NCBI RefSeq assembly: GCF_000350225.1 | Contig: NW_005179029.1 | Coordinates: forward strand, 1-64,000 | Direction: 5' to 3' | DNA: 64,000 bases | Source: Chondrus crispus | Taxonomy: Eukaryota; Rhodophyta; Florideophyceae; Gigartinales; Gigartinaceae | Shown: positions 41,586 through 51,350 of the stretch, one piece after another | Layout: each line of letters opens with the position of its first letter | Numbering within the stretch: position 1 is the stretch's first letter | Notes under the pieces: generated by a model | Told to the model about the DNA's origin: nothing | What the model saw: the letters and a program-made list of their open reading frames with translations, nothing else | Database searches by the model: none | Translations under genes and position numbers: made by a program

Positions 41586-42982
41586 ATGAAACCTGAACGA
41601 CCATTATATGCGGCAGAAATCGTTCATCAGTCCGGCGGAGTGGCGCATGATCTCTCTGCGAAGCAACTTTCCATAGAACATAACACCGATATACAGCAAG
41701 CGCTGTTTGAGCACATCAGTGATGGGGTTCCTCTCAGCGTTGCTGCAAGAAGTAATGGCATTCCCGTAACGAATGCCAGGAGAGCATATGCGAGCTGGCT
41801 TCAGTCGCCTCCTGACAGCCAACCAACCTCGCCACTGGACATCCAGGTTAGCATGCGCTCCCCGGGAAGACCACGGTATTTTACTGTACGACAGGAGAAT
41901 TTAATTACTGAGGTGGCGCTTCACTTTTCTTGTATGAACACACCGTTGACCAAAGTTGGACTTCGTCAACTTGCAGGGCATTTTATGCGTTCTCTGCATA
42001 CCTCTCATATCATAACTTTACCATCAAACAGATGGGTTGAAGGCTTTCTCTCAGGCAATCCCGAGATTGCCGTTCGTCCGGTACGCGCAATTGATGCACG
42101 AAGAATTGAAGCTGTGACTCGCCACAACGTCGCAACTCAAATTGCGCGTGTGCAGGTGGCCATGGACAGGTTTGACATACACGACCCTAACCTCATATTC
42201 AATGTTGATGAATCGGGAATTTCGTTCCAGAAAATGGCGGGTAGAAGCCTCCGTCGAGGATTAGGGAATGCTCACGAAAAGACACTTGTCAGCACAATGG
42301 TCCGAACGCGAGGCCGCATGGAGCGAGCAACTGTGATGTGTGTCGGCAATGCTGGGGGTTTGAGCTTCGAATCGGTAATGGTATTTCCCGGGAAGCAACT
42401 GCATTACAGAATGGTTTGCAGTACTGTAGAAACCGTACACAGCTACTTGCCCAGCTGCTACTTTTATCAGCGTGAGAACGCTGGGGTCGACACAAGGATT
42501 TTCTTGGACTGGGCCAGAGGTTTTGTGGAAGAGACAGCGCATTTGCGGCACGGAGGGAAAAAGATGATGTTGCTTTATGATGGATACATCTGCCATATCC
42601 AGTTCACTGTGCTACAGTTCTTTAAAGATAACGGGGTTATCGTTATTGCCATTCCAGCCCACACGTCCCATGTCTTGCAGCCTCTTGATGTTTCCGTATA
42701 CGGTCCCTTCAAGTCGTACATTCAAAGAGAAGTTAATAATCGAGCAATGTTGAAACGTGTGCTCGACGTTTTTGACGTCGCTGAGATTTTAAAATATGCG
42801 TTGTCGGCTTCTGTCACACCAGGCAATGTCATAAGTGGTTTCAAGAGGTGTGGGATTTGGAACGCCGAATCAAGGGGGACATCTATTGAAAGCTTACAGA
42901 ACTTGCGGTTCTTTACTGGTAGTAGCAGCAACGAAAATTTGCAGAGACCTGCAGAGACATTGCAGGATCTAGTCATGTCCTT
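41586..42982 (+). pseudogene. Pogo-like DDE_1 transposase, 5' part (cut by Gypsy insertion)
   Basis: From ATG 41586: an HTH region (DIQQALFEHISDGVPLSVAA), a CENP-B-like region (WVEGFLSGNPE) and a DDE_1 core with FNVDESGISF (first Asp), MLLYDGYICHIQF (second Asp) and HTSHVLQPLDVSVYGPFK (third Asp). No stop or frameshift occurs before the LTR begins at 42983. The frame resumes exactly after the target duplication at 54525, so the gene looks otherwise intact. The transposase is of a different subgroup from the DETAV-type copies at 19 and 23 kb. Confidence 0.87.
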
Positions 42983-43863
42983 TGTGGTATAACTTCCTTC
43001 GTCCCGACCACTCGGAACGAGGGGGGTTAGAGGCAAGGGAGCGCGCGACGCTGGGTAACCCACGCGAGCGCGAACCGTACGGAAGGACTCGAAAAGAGGG
43101 AAGGCTCACGTGGCCGGTGACGCGCAGCCGGTCGGTGGTGTCAGATCCGGACGGCCGGTCACGGGTTAGAGGCCTGAGCTAAAGGAAAACCGGAACGGTG
43201 TTAGCACTTAGCCGTAAAGGAAAGGGAGGCGAGTCTGCCCCCGTTTACTGGAACGGGGCAGGTGCCCCTGGTCTTAACCCCTAAGTGGGACGCCAGGACA
43301 CCTGTCCCGCCACAGTAGCTGTTACATACTGTATACCAGCTACTGTACTAAATTGGCTAATTTGTGCCATTAACCACTAATTGCTAATTACTTACCGGAT
43401 GGGTCGCACACGTGTGCCCGTGGCCACGACCGGCGCCAACGGTTGTGTCACGTGTACGCCGTGGAGGTACTACTGTGCTCGCAGAGGGCGCGTGCACGAT
43501 TACTACAGTAGTAACCGCCCGTCTCGGCGGTTCTCATCTCCCGCCGGGGGTCGCGGTGTGGAGTTGTACCACAGACCCCCTTCCTTAGTTCGCGACACGT
43601 CCTCGTCGCGGCCGGGGGTTGACATGACCGGCTGGCAGGGTGTCCCATCCGTACGGAGAAGTCCGCGCCGACCACGGGGGCGCGGGCGGACTACGGCCAA
43701 CTCCATGGGGGAGCCCATGGAGTTTTTGGTATTTAACCGCGTCGGATCCCCTGGCGCGGCAATGGGTCCCCTCACGCTTTCCTTTTCTCCCACATCACTC
43801 CACACCACGCACCCCCCTTTCTCCACCTCCACATCTCGTTTCCTCCCCCTATCCTCCTTCCGC

Positions 43864-46167
43864 ATGGACAACCGACCGTCCGAGCGGGGTCACCCCCCTC
43901 GGGCTCAGCTCCCTACGGTGCCGGCCGCGTCGGCCCCTACCTTTCACCCGGCGCTGGCGGCGGGCCCCGTGAATCGACCCGCGGCGAGCATCGCAGCCCC
44001 GCGGGTGCGGGCTTCGGGCGCGGGGGTTGCCCCCTCGCGCGGCCCTCCCGTCGTCCAGGGGCCCCTGCCGCGCCCTCCGCGCTCAGCCCCGACTCCCCAA
44101 GTCGGTGAGATGACCGTACTGAGACGGTCTCCCGACTGGGTTGTAGCCACGGGGCAGACGGCGGCCGGGGCGGGTGACCGCCCGGTACCGCCGGACCCGT
44201 ACGCGACCACGCCCCCGGCGACAGAGGCGCCGCCATCCGGCTGGCTCCGGACGGGTGTTCGTGCCGTTCGGAGTTTGTTGCCCGGGGCCGACTTAGACCA
44301 CCGGGTTCCCCGGGGTGGTCGCAACCCCTCACAGACACAGCCGCCGATGTCCGTCGAGGCTTACATCGGAACGGCCTTCCCCGATGCCGCTCGGTTTGAG
44401 GCCATCCCCAGGCGGCGGGGTATCCGCACGCCCTCCCCTCGCGGACGAATCCGCCAAGACAACCGCGTGGCCGCTTGGAGGACCCGCTGGGTCCACGTAC
44501 CACACCGCGTAATGGCGGATTCCCGTTCGGATCTTCTCTACATCCGCCGTGCGGGAGAGGACCAGTACCATTCGCGGTTGTTCGACCTCTTCGAGAGGTT
44601 CGGCGAGGACGTGGATCCTAAGCCCCACGTGCAGTTGGTGGCCTTCCCCCGCCCGTTCGACCGGTGGTACAGTGTGGCCGACCGTGTACGGTGGGGCGAG
44701 AATTCTGCCAAGGAGAGCCGGCTGCGGTGTCGCCGCGCCGATGCCTACTTCCATATGTGGCACACGACGGCGTTCTTCGCCGTGCCCACGGGCGCTACGG
44801 GGCGGCTATACCCAGCCCTACCGAACGGTTGGAGCGATCTGGAGACTCCACAGTACCTCTGCGTCCCCACCCCCAGCGTGCTGGCGTATGCCGCAGCGCG
44901 GTGGATGCCGGACGGTTCCTTCGGGCGAGAGGCGACGCCCGGGATGCGTCGTCTGATCGATGCCATCTTGCTCTCGGAGTGGGCCGTCCTGGCGTTGCTG
45001 TGTTTCCTACACGCCGCACGGGACGGCCTCCCGTTCTTCACCAAGTGCCCGGACCCTCGCCTGGCGAGCCGGAACGGGAACGAACCCGGCGAGCCAGGCT
45101 CTCTCTTCCGGTTGTCGGCGGGGCTTCTGCAGCTCATCCGATCGGTCGGGGTGGCCGCCATTCTCGAGGGGACGTCGTTCGACCCGGTTGGCGCCGAGGC
45201 CATCCTCGATTTTTCCGAACGGTTGGACTGGTCTCTTCCCGAGCGCGGAGACTTCGTGTGGTACATTTGGGCCCGCGGCTGCTCCCTGCGGATGCCGCAT
45301 TGGGATGGTACGTCAGCGGAGGCCGACAACTGGTACGACCCCCTCCCGGACGACGGGTCGCCGTCGTACGGTGCGGCCATCGCCTCCGCTGACGGGTGGG
45401 GCGCCGCGGTTGCCTCCGCCGGGACTCCCGCCGAACCGTCCGTGGAGTCTCCGACCGTGTCCACCCCGCCGGTCCCACCGATGCCGGGTGACACCGCCCT
45501 CGGAGAGGGGTTTCCAGTCGGTTCCTCGACGCCCCCTAGGGTGGGCGGCGCGACCACTACAGAGTCGCCACCGCCGGCCACGGAGACGCCGGTCATGGAA
45601 GTGCCGGTCACGGACCCCGCCCCAGTGGGGGCCCCTCGCGGGGTTCCTACTGTCGAGCCCGCGGGGGATAGCCTTCCTGCGGCAGCGACCGGATCGGTGC
45701 CGGGCTCTGCCGTCTTCCCCGTCAGCGAAATGACCGCGACGGGGACGCAGACCCCCTCGGTAGCGGCCGATGGAGCTCCGGTGGTGGCACCAGCGAACGA
45801 AGCCCCCGTCTTGGTCCCGGACTCGCAGGCCGCCCTACGTGCTCTGCAGATAGAGTGCGGCTACGCGGGCGTCCCTGCACCGACCACCCTCGCGGCGGCT
45901 CTGGAGTCCGCGCACGCCTGGCTGGTCGAGGCGACTCAGCTCAGGGCGCGGGTGGCCGGCCTGCAGTTCGCCATCCGCCAACGTGACACCGGCGAGGATC
46001 TCCTGCGCAGTGAGACGATGGCGCGGATCCGTGCGGCACAGGACCACCTCGCCGTCTTGAGCGAACAGGTGTCCGCAAAAAGACCGTACGGTGCAGTTGA
46101 TGCTGATCCCGCCAGCGCGGCGGTGCGGGGAGCGGAGCCCTCTGCCAAGCGCCAACGCCGTGAGTGA
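43864..46167 (+). CDS. Antisense additional ORF of the chromovirus (767 aa)
   Basis: Runs opposite to gag-pol. ATG 43864 (MDNRPSERG) lies about 130 bp after a TATA-like TATTTAA (about 43732); an in-frame ATG at 43762 is also possible. Layout: Pro/Ala-rich N-terminus (to about residue 190), a globular middle (RWVHVPHRVMADSRSDLLYI to about residue 480, with LLSEWAVLALLCFLHAARDG), a Pro/Thr-rich linker, and a C-terminal heptad-rich segment (about 660-745) ending in a basic KRQRR likely nuclear signal. No stop in 2.3 kb. No domain recognised. Plant Tat-lineage Gypsy elements are known to carry extra ORFs, some antisense; whether this is related cannot be told. GC-rich composition could keep frames open by chance, but the domain-like layout argues for a gene. 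Confidence 0.6.
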   Translation: MDNRPSERGHPPRAQLPTVPAASAPTFHPALAAGPVNRPAASIAAPRVRASGAGVAPSRGPPVVQGPLPRPPRSAPTPQVGEMTVLRRSPDWVVATGQTAAGAGDRPVPPDPYATTPPATEAPPSGWLRTGVRAVRSLLPGADLDHRVPRGGRNPSQTQPPMSVEAYIGTAFPDAARFEAIPRRRGIRTPSPRGRIRQDNRVAAWRTRWVHVPHRVMADSRSDLLYIRRAGEDQYHSRLFDLFERFGEDVDPKPHVQLVAFPRPFDRWYSVADRVRWGENSAKESRLRCRRADAYFHMWHTTAFFAVPTGATGRLYPALPNGWSDLETPQYLCVPTPSVLAYAAARWMPDGSFGREATPGMRRLIDAILLSEWAVLALLCFLHAARDGLPFFTKCPDPRLASRNGNEPGEPGSLFRLSAGLLQLIRSVGVAAILEGTSFDPVGAEAILDFSERLDWSLPERGDFVWYIWARGCSLRMPHWDGTSAEADNWYDPLPDDGSPSYGAAIASADGWGAAVASAGTPAEPSVESPTVSTPPVPPMPGDTALGEGFPVGSSTPPRVGGATTTESPPPATETPVMEVPVTDPAPVGAPRGVPTVEPAGDSLPAAATGSVPGSAVFPVSEMTATGTQTPSVAADGAPVVAPANEAPVLVPDSQAALRALQIECGYAGVPAPTTLAAALESAHAWLVEATQLRARVAGLQFAIRQRDTGEDLLRSETMARIRAAQDHLAVLSEQVSAKRPYGAVDADPASAAVRGAEPSAKRQRRE

Positions 46168-46739
46168 TGCCCGTGGCGGAGGCGGGGAGAGTAGCGAACC
46201 GCCTCCGGGGACCAGGTCCCATCCAGTCCAGTAAATTGCCCCCTGTTCTCTTTCTTCTTCCGCTCCTTCACTGCCCTTCCCGCTCGGTACTGTGGTCTCT
46301 CCGCGGCGGTCGTCATCACGGCGGCCGGGTTACCCTCTGGCTCATGCCGGCGAGACCCCGCGCGGTGAGTGTACCAGGTGGTCGCGGGGAGGGTCCCTCA
46401 GCTGCCCCCGCGACATCGGAGGGCGCCCGTCCGGTAGGTAATTTTAGGCCGGATTTTACCGCCCCGCGGCGGGTGGCTTTTTCAGCGCACCGACGAACTC
46501 CGATTGGGTACTCCCCGAGGATCGGAGGCGTCTTGAACCGCCGCCGTGGTCCAGCGGCCACACGTGCCGGGCGGTGTATGCCGGCCGCGTACCTCGTGGT
46601 CCGCAGTGCCCTGGAGCCTCGCCGAGGTCGCCCCCCCATACAGTATTTACCCGCTGGGTTCCACCCCTCGGCAGCGGGTGTGCACCGGGGTGCCGCGCCG
46701 TTTGACCACCGCCGCGTCGGGTCGCCCCGCTGGCGGGTC

Positions 46740-47105
46740 AGCCCCCTCCTGCGCCGGGTCTTCCGGCGCGGGGTTTGGGGTGACGCACGCGGGGTTCCGC
46801 GTGCGTCTGTGGGGACCTCGCCCCCTCCTGCGCCGGGTCCTCCGGCGTGGGGTGGGCGGTGACGTGCGCGGGGTTCCGCGTGCGTCTGTGGCGGCCTCGC
46901 CCCCTCCTGCGCCGGGTTTTCCGGCGCGGGGTGGGCGGCGACGTGCGCGGAGTTTCGCGTGCGTCTTTGGCGACCTTGCCCCCTCCTGCGCCGGGTCTTC
47001 CGGCGCGGGGTGAGCGGCGACGTGCGCGGGGTTCCGCGTGCGTCTGTGGCGACCTCACCCCCCCTGCGCCGGGTCTTCCGGCGCGGGGTTTGCGGTGGCG
47101 ATTGG
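46740..47105. repeat. 79-bp minisatellite, ~4.5 copies
   Basis: Units start with CCCCCTCCTGCGCCGGGT and contain the small stem CGCCGG-n-CCGGCG. Copies begin near 46741, 46820, 46899, 46978 and 47057 (partial). It lies between the convergent ends of pol and the antisense ORF. Confidence 0.92.
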
Positions 47106-47169
47106 CCGCCGCGCGGGGGAGGTCCTCCGCGGGATCGTCCCGCCCCGCGCTGGGTTGCCCAGTGCGGTG

Positions 47170-50100
47170 TTAGCGGTGGCGTGCTGCCGCCCGCCTGCGC
47201 CAGAAGCGGTCTATGAAGGCCTGGGGGAGTCCCTCTGCGGGTTCCCAGGTATCGTCGGCTGGGGCGTAGCCATACCAGCGGACCTTGTACTGGGCCCCTG
47301 TGCGGTTCTCCCGGTGGTCGACCACATACTCCGCGGCGGGTTCGGGTTCTCCGGCCGCAGCGGGCTGGATCGGGGCGGCCGTAGTGACGTCGCGGGGCCC
47401 CCGCGGCATCCGGGTTATCCGATCGATGCTCACGCGGTTTGAGACCCCGTCTTGATCGACGACCACTGTGGTCTCCGTAGCGGATCGGACCCGAAACGGG
47501 CCTTCCGTTTTCGGTAACAGCTTGACGGAGGGTCCCCCGTCATTACTTGGCAGGTCTCCCCGTTCGGTACTCGTCAATGGCCGAGGTGGGCGGTCGACAT
47601 AGACCAGGTCTCCCACCTCGATGACCGGACGGAAACGCACCTTCTTATCGAAGTCGGCCTTGTATCGCCTTTGCGCCGCGGTTAGCTTCACCCGCGCGCG
47701 CTCAAGGGCGTCGCGTAGTTTACGCAGCGTCGCGCGCTTGTACTGTACCGGGGTTCTCGGATCTTCCGTGTTGGAGACGGCATCCTGCGGGACAGTCCCA
47801 GGCAGTGCCAAACCGGACGGTGGTCGCGTCAGCACCAGGTCGAACGGGGTTGTCTTCGTCGACCGGTGGACCTGCGTGTTATACGCGAAGGTCAGGGGCT
47901 GGATGTATTCGTCCCAGTCCTTCTGGTGCTCCGCGACATAGTGTCGGAGGCGCTGCACCAGAGTACGGTTGAACCGCTCGGTTTGCCCATTCGTCTGGGG
48001 GTGATAGGCGGTAGTCAGGTAATGCCTCACCCCCAGGAGGGCGCACACCGCGTCGAAGAACTTGGCGGCAAATTGTGGTCCGTTATCGGTTAGCACGTAA
48101 CGAGGTGCGCCGTATACGTAGACCCAATTGTCCAGGAAGGCGTTTGCCACGACCGACGCGGTGGTTGTCCGTAACGGGATGCTGCGCGTCAGCTTCGTAA
48201 ACCGGTCGGTCATGACGAGCACGTGGCGATTCTCGTGCGCCGTCTTCGGTAAAGGGCCCAGCAGGTCCATGGCGACGAAATCCAGCGGTCCTGCCGCTGG
48301 GAAGAGCTTGAGATCCTTCTGGTGCCTCACCAGGGTTCCCCGGGTGGCAGCGCATGACGCGCAGTTCCGTACGGTACTGAAGGCGTCGTTGGCCATATGA
48401 GGCCAATAATATTCCCGCCGGAGGGTATAGTACATCCTCGTACCGCCCGGGTGTCCGGCTAGGCGGTGATGATGGGCGAGGTACAATATCTTCGCCCGGA
48501 GCCGCTTCGGTACCACCCGCTGCAAGGTCCCATCGAGGGGGGACTTGCGGACGACGAACCCGTATCGGTCAACGTCGTAACGCGAGTCCGGGTTCCCCAC
48601 AGTCTCGGCGGCCGCCCTATAGAAGGGGTCCTCGGCCTGTTCCCGAAGGAACTCTTCCACCGTTACGGATGAGACGTCGCGTTCTTCGGGTATAACCGCG
48701 AACGCGTGCTCAGCTCTCCCCGGGTCGACGGGGGTCTCCCAGTGTACGGTACCTTGGCAGGGGTTATGCTCCTCCTCTCGCCATTGTACCGCGAAACACG
48801 GGACCTCGTCGTCAACCGGTTCGGAGGTTGCGCCGTCAACTCGGAGGCGTGATACACCATCCGCGAGTTGGTGCTTAATACCCGGCCGGTACTGTACGTC
48901 GTAGTCGTACTCGGCTAGGCGGAGACGCCAGCGCGCTAGCCGGCCGGAGATATCCGCCAGGTTGAGAACCCAGCGGAGGGCCTCATGATCCGTACGGAGG
49001 TCGAACGTATTCCCATACAGGTATGGTCGAAGCGTGAGAATACTCCATACGACGGCGAGGCATTCCTTCTCGGTAGTGGTGTAGTTCCTCTCCGCGTCCG
49101 TGAGAGCGCGGCTCCAATAACCGATCGGTAAGCGGTCGCCGTCCGGCTGGTCCTGTAGTAGGGCACAGCCGACCTGGTACGCGCAAGCGTCCGTGTCCAG
49201 GGTGTATTTCTTTCCGTAACGGGGTAGAGCGAGGATCGGTGGGGACACGAGGCGCTTCTTGAGTTCCACGAACGCCTCGTATTCCTCATCAGTAAGAACC
49301 TCAAACTCGAAGGGTTGATTTTTCCCCGTCTTCCGGTTTAGCGGAGCGGCTATTTTCGCGAAGCCCTTCACGAACCGACGGTACACGTTGCACATTCCTA
49401 AGAATGACCGCAATTCCGTCTGGTTCTGGGGAGGTCGAGCGCGCTCGATGGCGACCACGTTGCGGCGCTCGACCTCCAACCTACCTGGTCGAATCACGTG
49501 TCCCAGGTAGGTGACCGAGATGTCGAAGAAGGCGCACTTCGACAGCTTCAGCGACACGCCCGCGTCCCGCAGTAGGCGTAGAACCTCGCGGACGTGCGCG
49601 ACGTGTTCCGTTACGGTCTTGGAGTAGATGATAACATCATCCAGGTACACCAGTTCGGTTTCCCATTTTACCCGCGACAGTATAATGTCGACGGCCCGCT
49701 GGAAGGTAGCGGGGGAGTTCTTCAACCCGAACGGCATGCGGAGGAATCGGTACAACCCGCAGTGCGACGCGAACGTCGTCTTGTCGCGATCCTCCTCGGC
49801 GATTTCTACTTGCCAATACCCGCTGTTGCAATCCAGCGTGGTAAAGACGGTAGCGTCGCCGAGGGAATCGATGCACTCGTCCATCCTCGGCAACGGATAG
49901 GAATCCCGAACGGTGACTGCGTTGAGCCTTCTGTAGTCGACACAGAACCGCATGGTACCATCCTTTTTAGGGACGAATACCACGGGGCTTGCCCATTCGG
50001 CCGTGGCGGGTTCGATTACCCCTGCCCGGAGCATGCGGTCGATCTCCGTTTTCTCTTTCTCCCGTGCGGTTGGTCCAGCGCGGTAGGGCGCCTGGTAAAT

Positions 50101-51330
50101 CGGGCGAGCACCGGGCTTGAGCTCAATCCGGTGCTTCGTGGCCCCGATTTTTTCCAGCCGGCTGGTCCACATGTCCTTAAATTCGGACAGTACCTCGAGG
50201 ATCTCCGAGCGTACCTCGTCGTCCTCGGCACCGATGTGGACGTCCTCCTGCCAGGCGTTGGGGCCCTCCTCAGGGCCGGCGGTGTCTTCGGGTTTATCCG
50301 TTCCAACCGTCCCGGGGTGCGCCTTGGGCGGCGTGGCTTGTTCAGCCCCGCCCTTGTCCGTACGGTTGTCAGCGGCTTCTTCCGCGCCCTCCTTTGCGGT
50401 TGAGAGGTTGGAATTAAATATCCCTCCCCCTTCCTTAGCTTCGGCCGCTTCCGCGGCCGAGTCGCCAAGGGTCAGGATGTGAGTGGGCGACGGAAGAGCC
50501 AGTCCGACTACGGTATGCTTCGGGATGTGAACCGAGCGGTGCCCAAAATTGCTGAGCATTACCGAGAACGGTTTTTCGGGGGCAACATCCATGACCCCCT
50601 GTGCCATGAGTGTCAAATTCCTGTGCGCGGTTTTTGGGGAGTTCTGTAAAAAACACAGCCCCCCAACCGGCGTGGCGACCCTCACCATGGCCTGCGTCAT
50701 CGGGGGAATTGTCACCCCTCTGACGAGGCGGATCTTCCGTGACGGTGTGTTGGCGGGGAACGCCACCTGCTTCCGTTCGGGTTTATCCGACGGCGGTAGT
50801 TGTTGTGCGGTGCTCCTCGAGGCCATCTTGCGGTCGTGCCTCGAGGGGGTTGTTCCGACTAACGCCACGGGTGGCGCGTCGTGGAACACGACCTTCCGTT
50901 GCGGTGGGAGGATCGCCTTGACGTGGCGATCCAGGAAGGTCGTACCGAGGATACAGTCCACGGCGAGGCTCGTGACTACCAGGAACGGGACGCGCGCCAC
51001 AAACTCACCGATTCGGACGAGCAGGGGGATTTCCCCTAGTGCCTTCATCGCGCGGTTTGACGCGTCGATGAGCGCTGGGCTCCGAACCGGTTTTATCGAT
51101 GGTCGCCACGACTCGGCGACACACCGTAAATGGATGAGGTTCGGGCCGGCTCCTGAGTCCAGCACTGGTGTGATGGCGACCATCAACGCCTGCTTCTGAC
51201 CAATCGTCGCGGAGATCTTGTAATTCTGCTTCTTGAAGAAGCAGATGGCCTGGACTTCCGTTCGGTTACCCGGCTGCGCTTCCACTGGCGCAGCCGGATC
51301 GGGGGTGCCTAAGCTTCTGAGGCTGGGCAC
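47170..51330 (-). CDS. Gypsy pol polyprotein with chromodomain
   Basis: Domains in order: aspartic protease (TPVLDSGAGPNLIH, about residue 58), reverse transcriptase (FCVDYRRLNAVTVRDSYPLP; active site LVYLDDVIIYS about 565), RNase H (LDTDACAYQVGCALLQ, TEKECLAVVW), integrase with an HHCC-type zinc finger (about 960-1010) and D, D, E residues in FVAMDLLGPLP, LTDNGPQFAAKFF and PQTNGQTERFNRTL, and a C-terminal chromodomain (YKVRWYGYAPADDTWEP, about 1335-1375). The chromodomain defines a chromovirus and would tether integration to modified histones. The first codon shown is GTG; the frame is open upstream to 51399, overlapping gag in the -1 frame, so pol is probably made by frameshifting. No inactivating change seen. 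Confidence 0.95.
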   Translation of the reverse strand: MPSLRSLGTPDPAAPVEAQPGNRTEVQAICFFKKQNYKISATIGQKQALMVAITPVLDSGAGPNLIHLRCVAESWRPSIKPVRSPALIDASNRAMKALGEIPLLVRIGEFVARVPFLVVTSLAVDCILGTTFLDRHVKAILPPQRKVVFHDAPPVALVGTTPSRHDRKMASRSTAQQLPPSDKPERKQVAFPANTPSRKIRLVRGVTIPPMTQAMVRVATPVGGLCFLQNSPKTAHRNLTLMAQGVMDVAPEKPFSVMLSNFGHRSVHIPKHTVVGLALPSPTHILTLGDSAAEAAEAKEGGGIFNSNLSTAKEGAEEAADNRTDKGGAEQATPPKAHPGTVGTDKPEDTAGPEEGPNAWQEDVHIGAEDDEVRSEILEVLSEFKDMWTSRLEKIGATKHRIELKPGARPIYQAPYRAGPTAREKEKTEIDRMLRAGVIEPATAEWASPVVFVPKKDGTMRFCVDYRRLNAVTVRDSYPLPRMDECIDSLGDATVFTTLDCNSGYWQVEIAEEDRDKTTFASHCGLYRFLRMPFGLKNSPATFQRAVDIILSRVKWETELVYLDDVIIYSKTVTEHVAHVREVLRLLRDAGVSLKLSKCAFFDISVTYLGHVIRPGRLEVERRNVVAIERARPPQNQTELRSFLGMCNVYRRFVKGFAKIAAPLNRKTGKNQPFEFEVLTDEEYEAFVELKKRLVSPPILALPRYGKKYTLDTDACAYQVGCALLQDQPDGDRLPIGYWSRALTDAERNYTTTEKECLAVVWSILTLRPYLYGNTFDLRTDHEALRWVLNLADISGRLARWRLRLAEYDYDVQYRPGIKHQLADGVSRLRVDGATSEPVDDEVPCFAVQWREEEHNPCQGTVHWETPVDPGRAEHAFAVIPEERDVSSVTVEEFLREQAEDPFYRAAAETVGNPDSRYDVDRYGFVVRKSPLDGTLQRVVPKRLRAKILYLAHHHRLAGHPGGTRMYYTLRREYYWPHMANDAFSTVRNCASCAATRGTLVRHQKDLKLFPAAGPLDFVAMDLLGPLPKTAHENRHVLVMTDRFTKLTRSIPLRTTTASVVANAFLDNWVYVYGAPRYVLTDNGPQFAAKFFDAVCALLGVRHYLTTAYHPQTNGQTERFNRTLVQRLRHYVAEHQKDWDEYIQPLTFAYNTQVHRSTKTTPFDLVLTRPPSGLALPGTVPQDAVSNTEDPRTPVQYKRATLRKLRDALERARVKLTAAQRRYKADFDKKVRFRPVIEVGDLVYVDRPPRPLTSTERGDLPSNDGGPSVKLLPKTEGPFRVRSATETTVVVDQDGVSNRVSIDRITRMPRGPRDVTTAAPIQPAAAGEPEPAAEYVVDHRENRTGAQYKVRWYGYAPADDTWEPAEGLPQAFIDRFWRRRAAARHR

Positions 51331-51350
51331 GGGGAGAGACGTCGTCGCCT

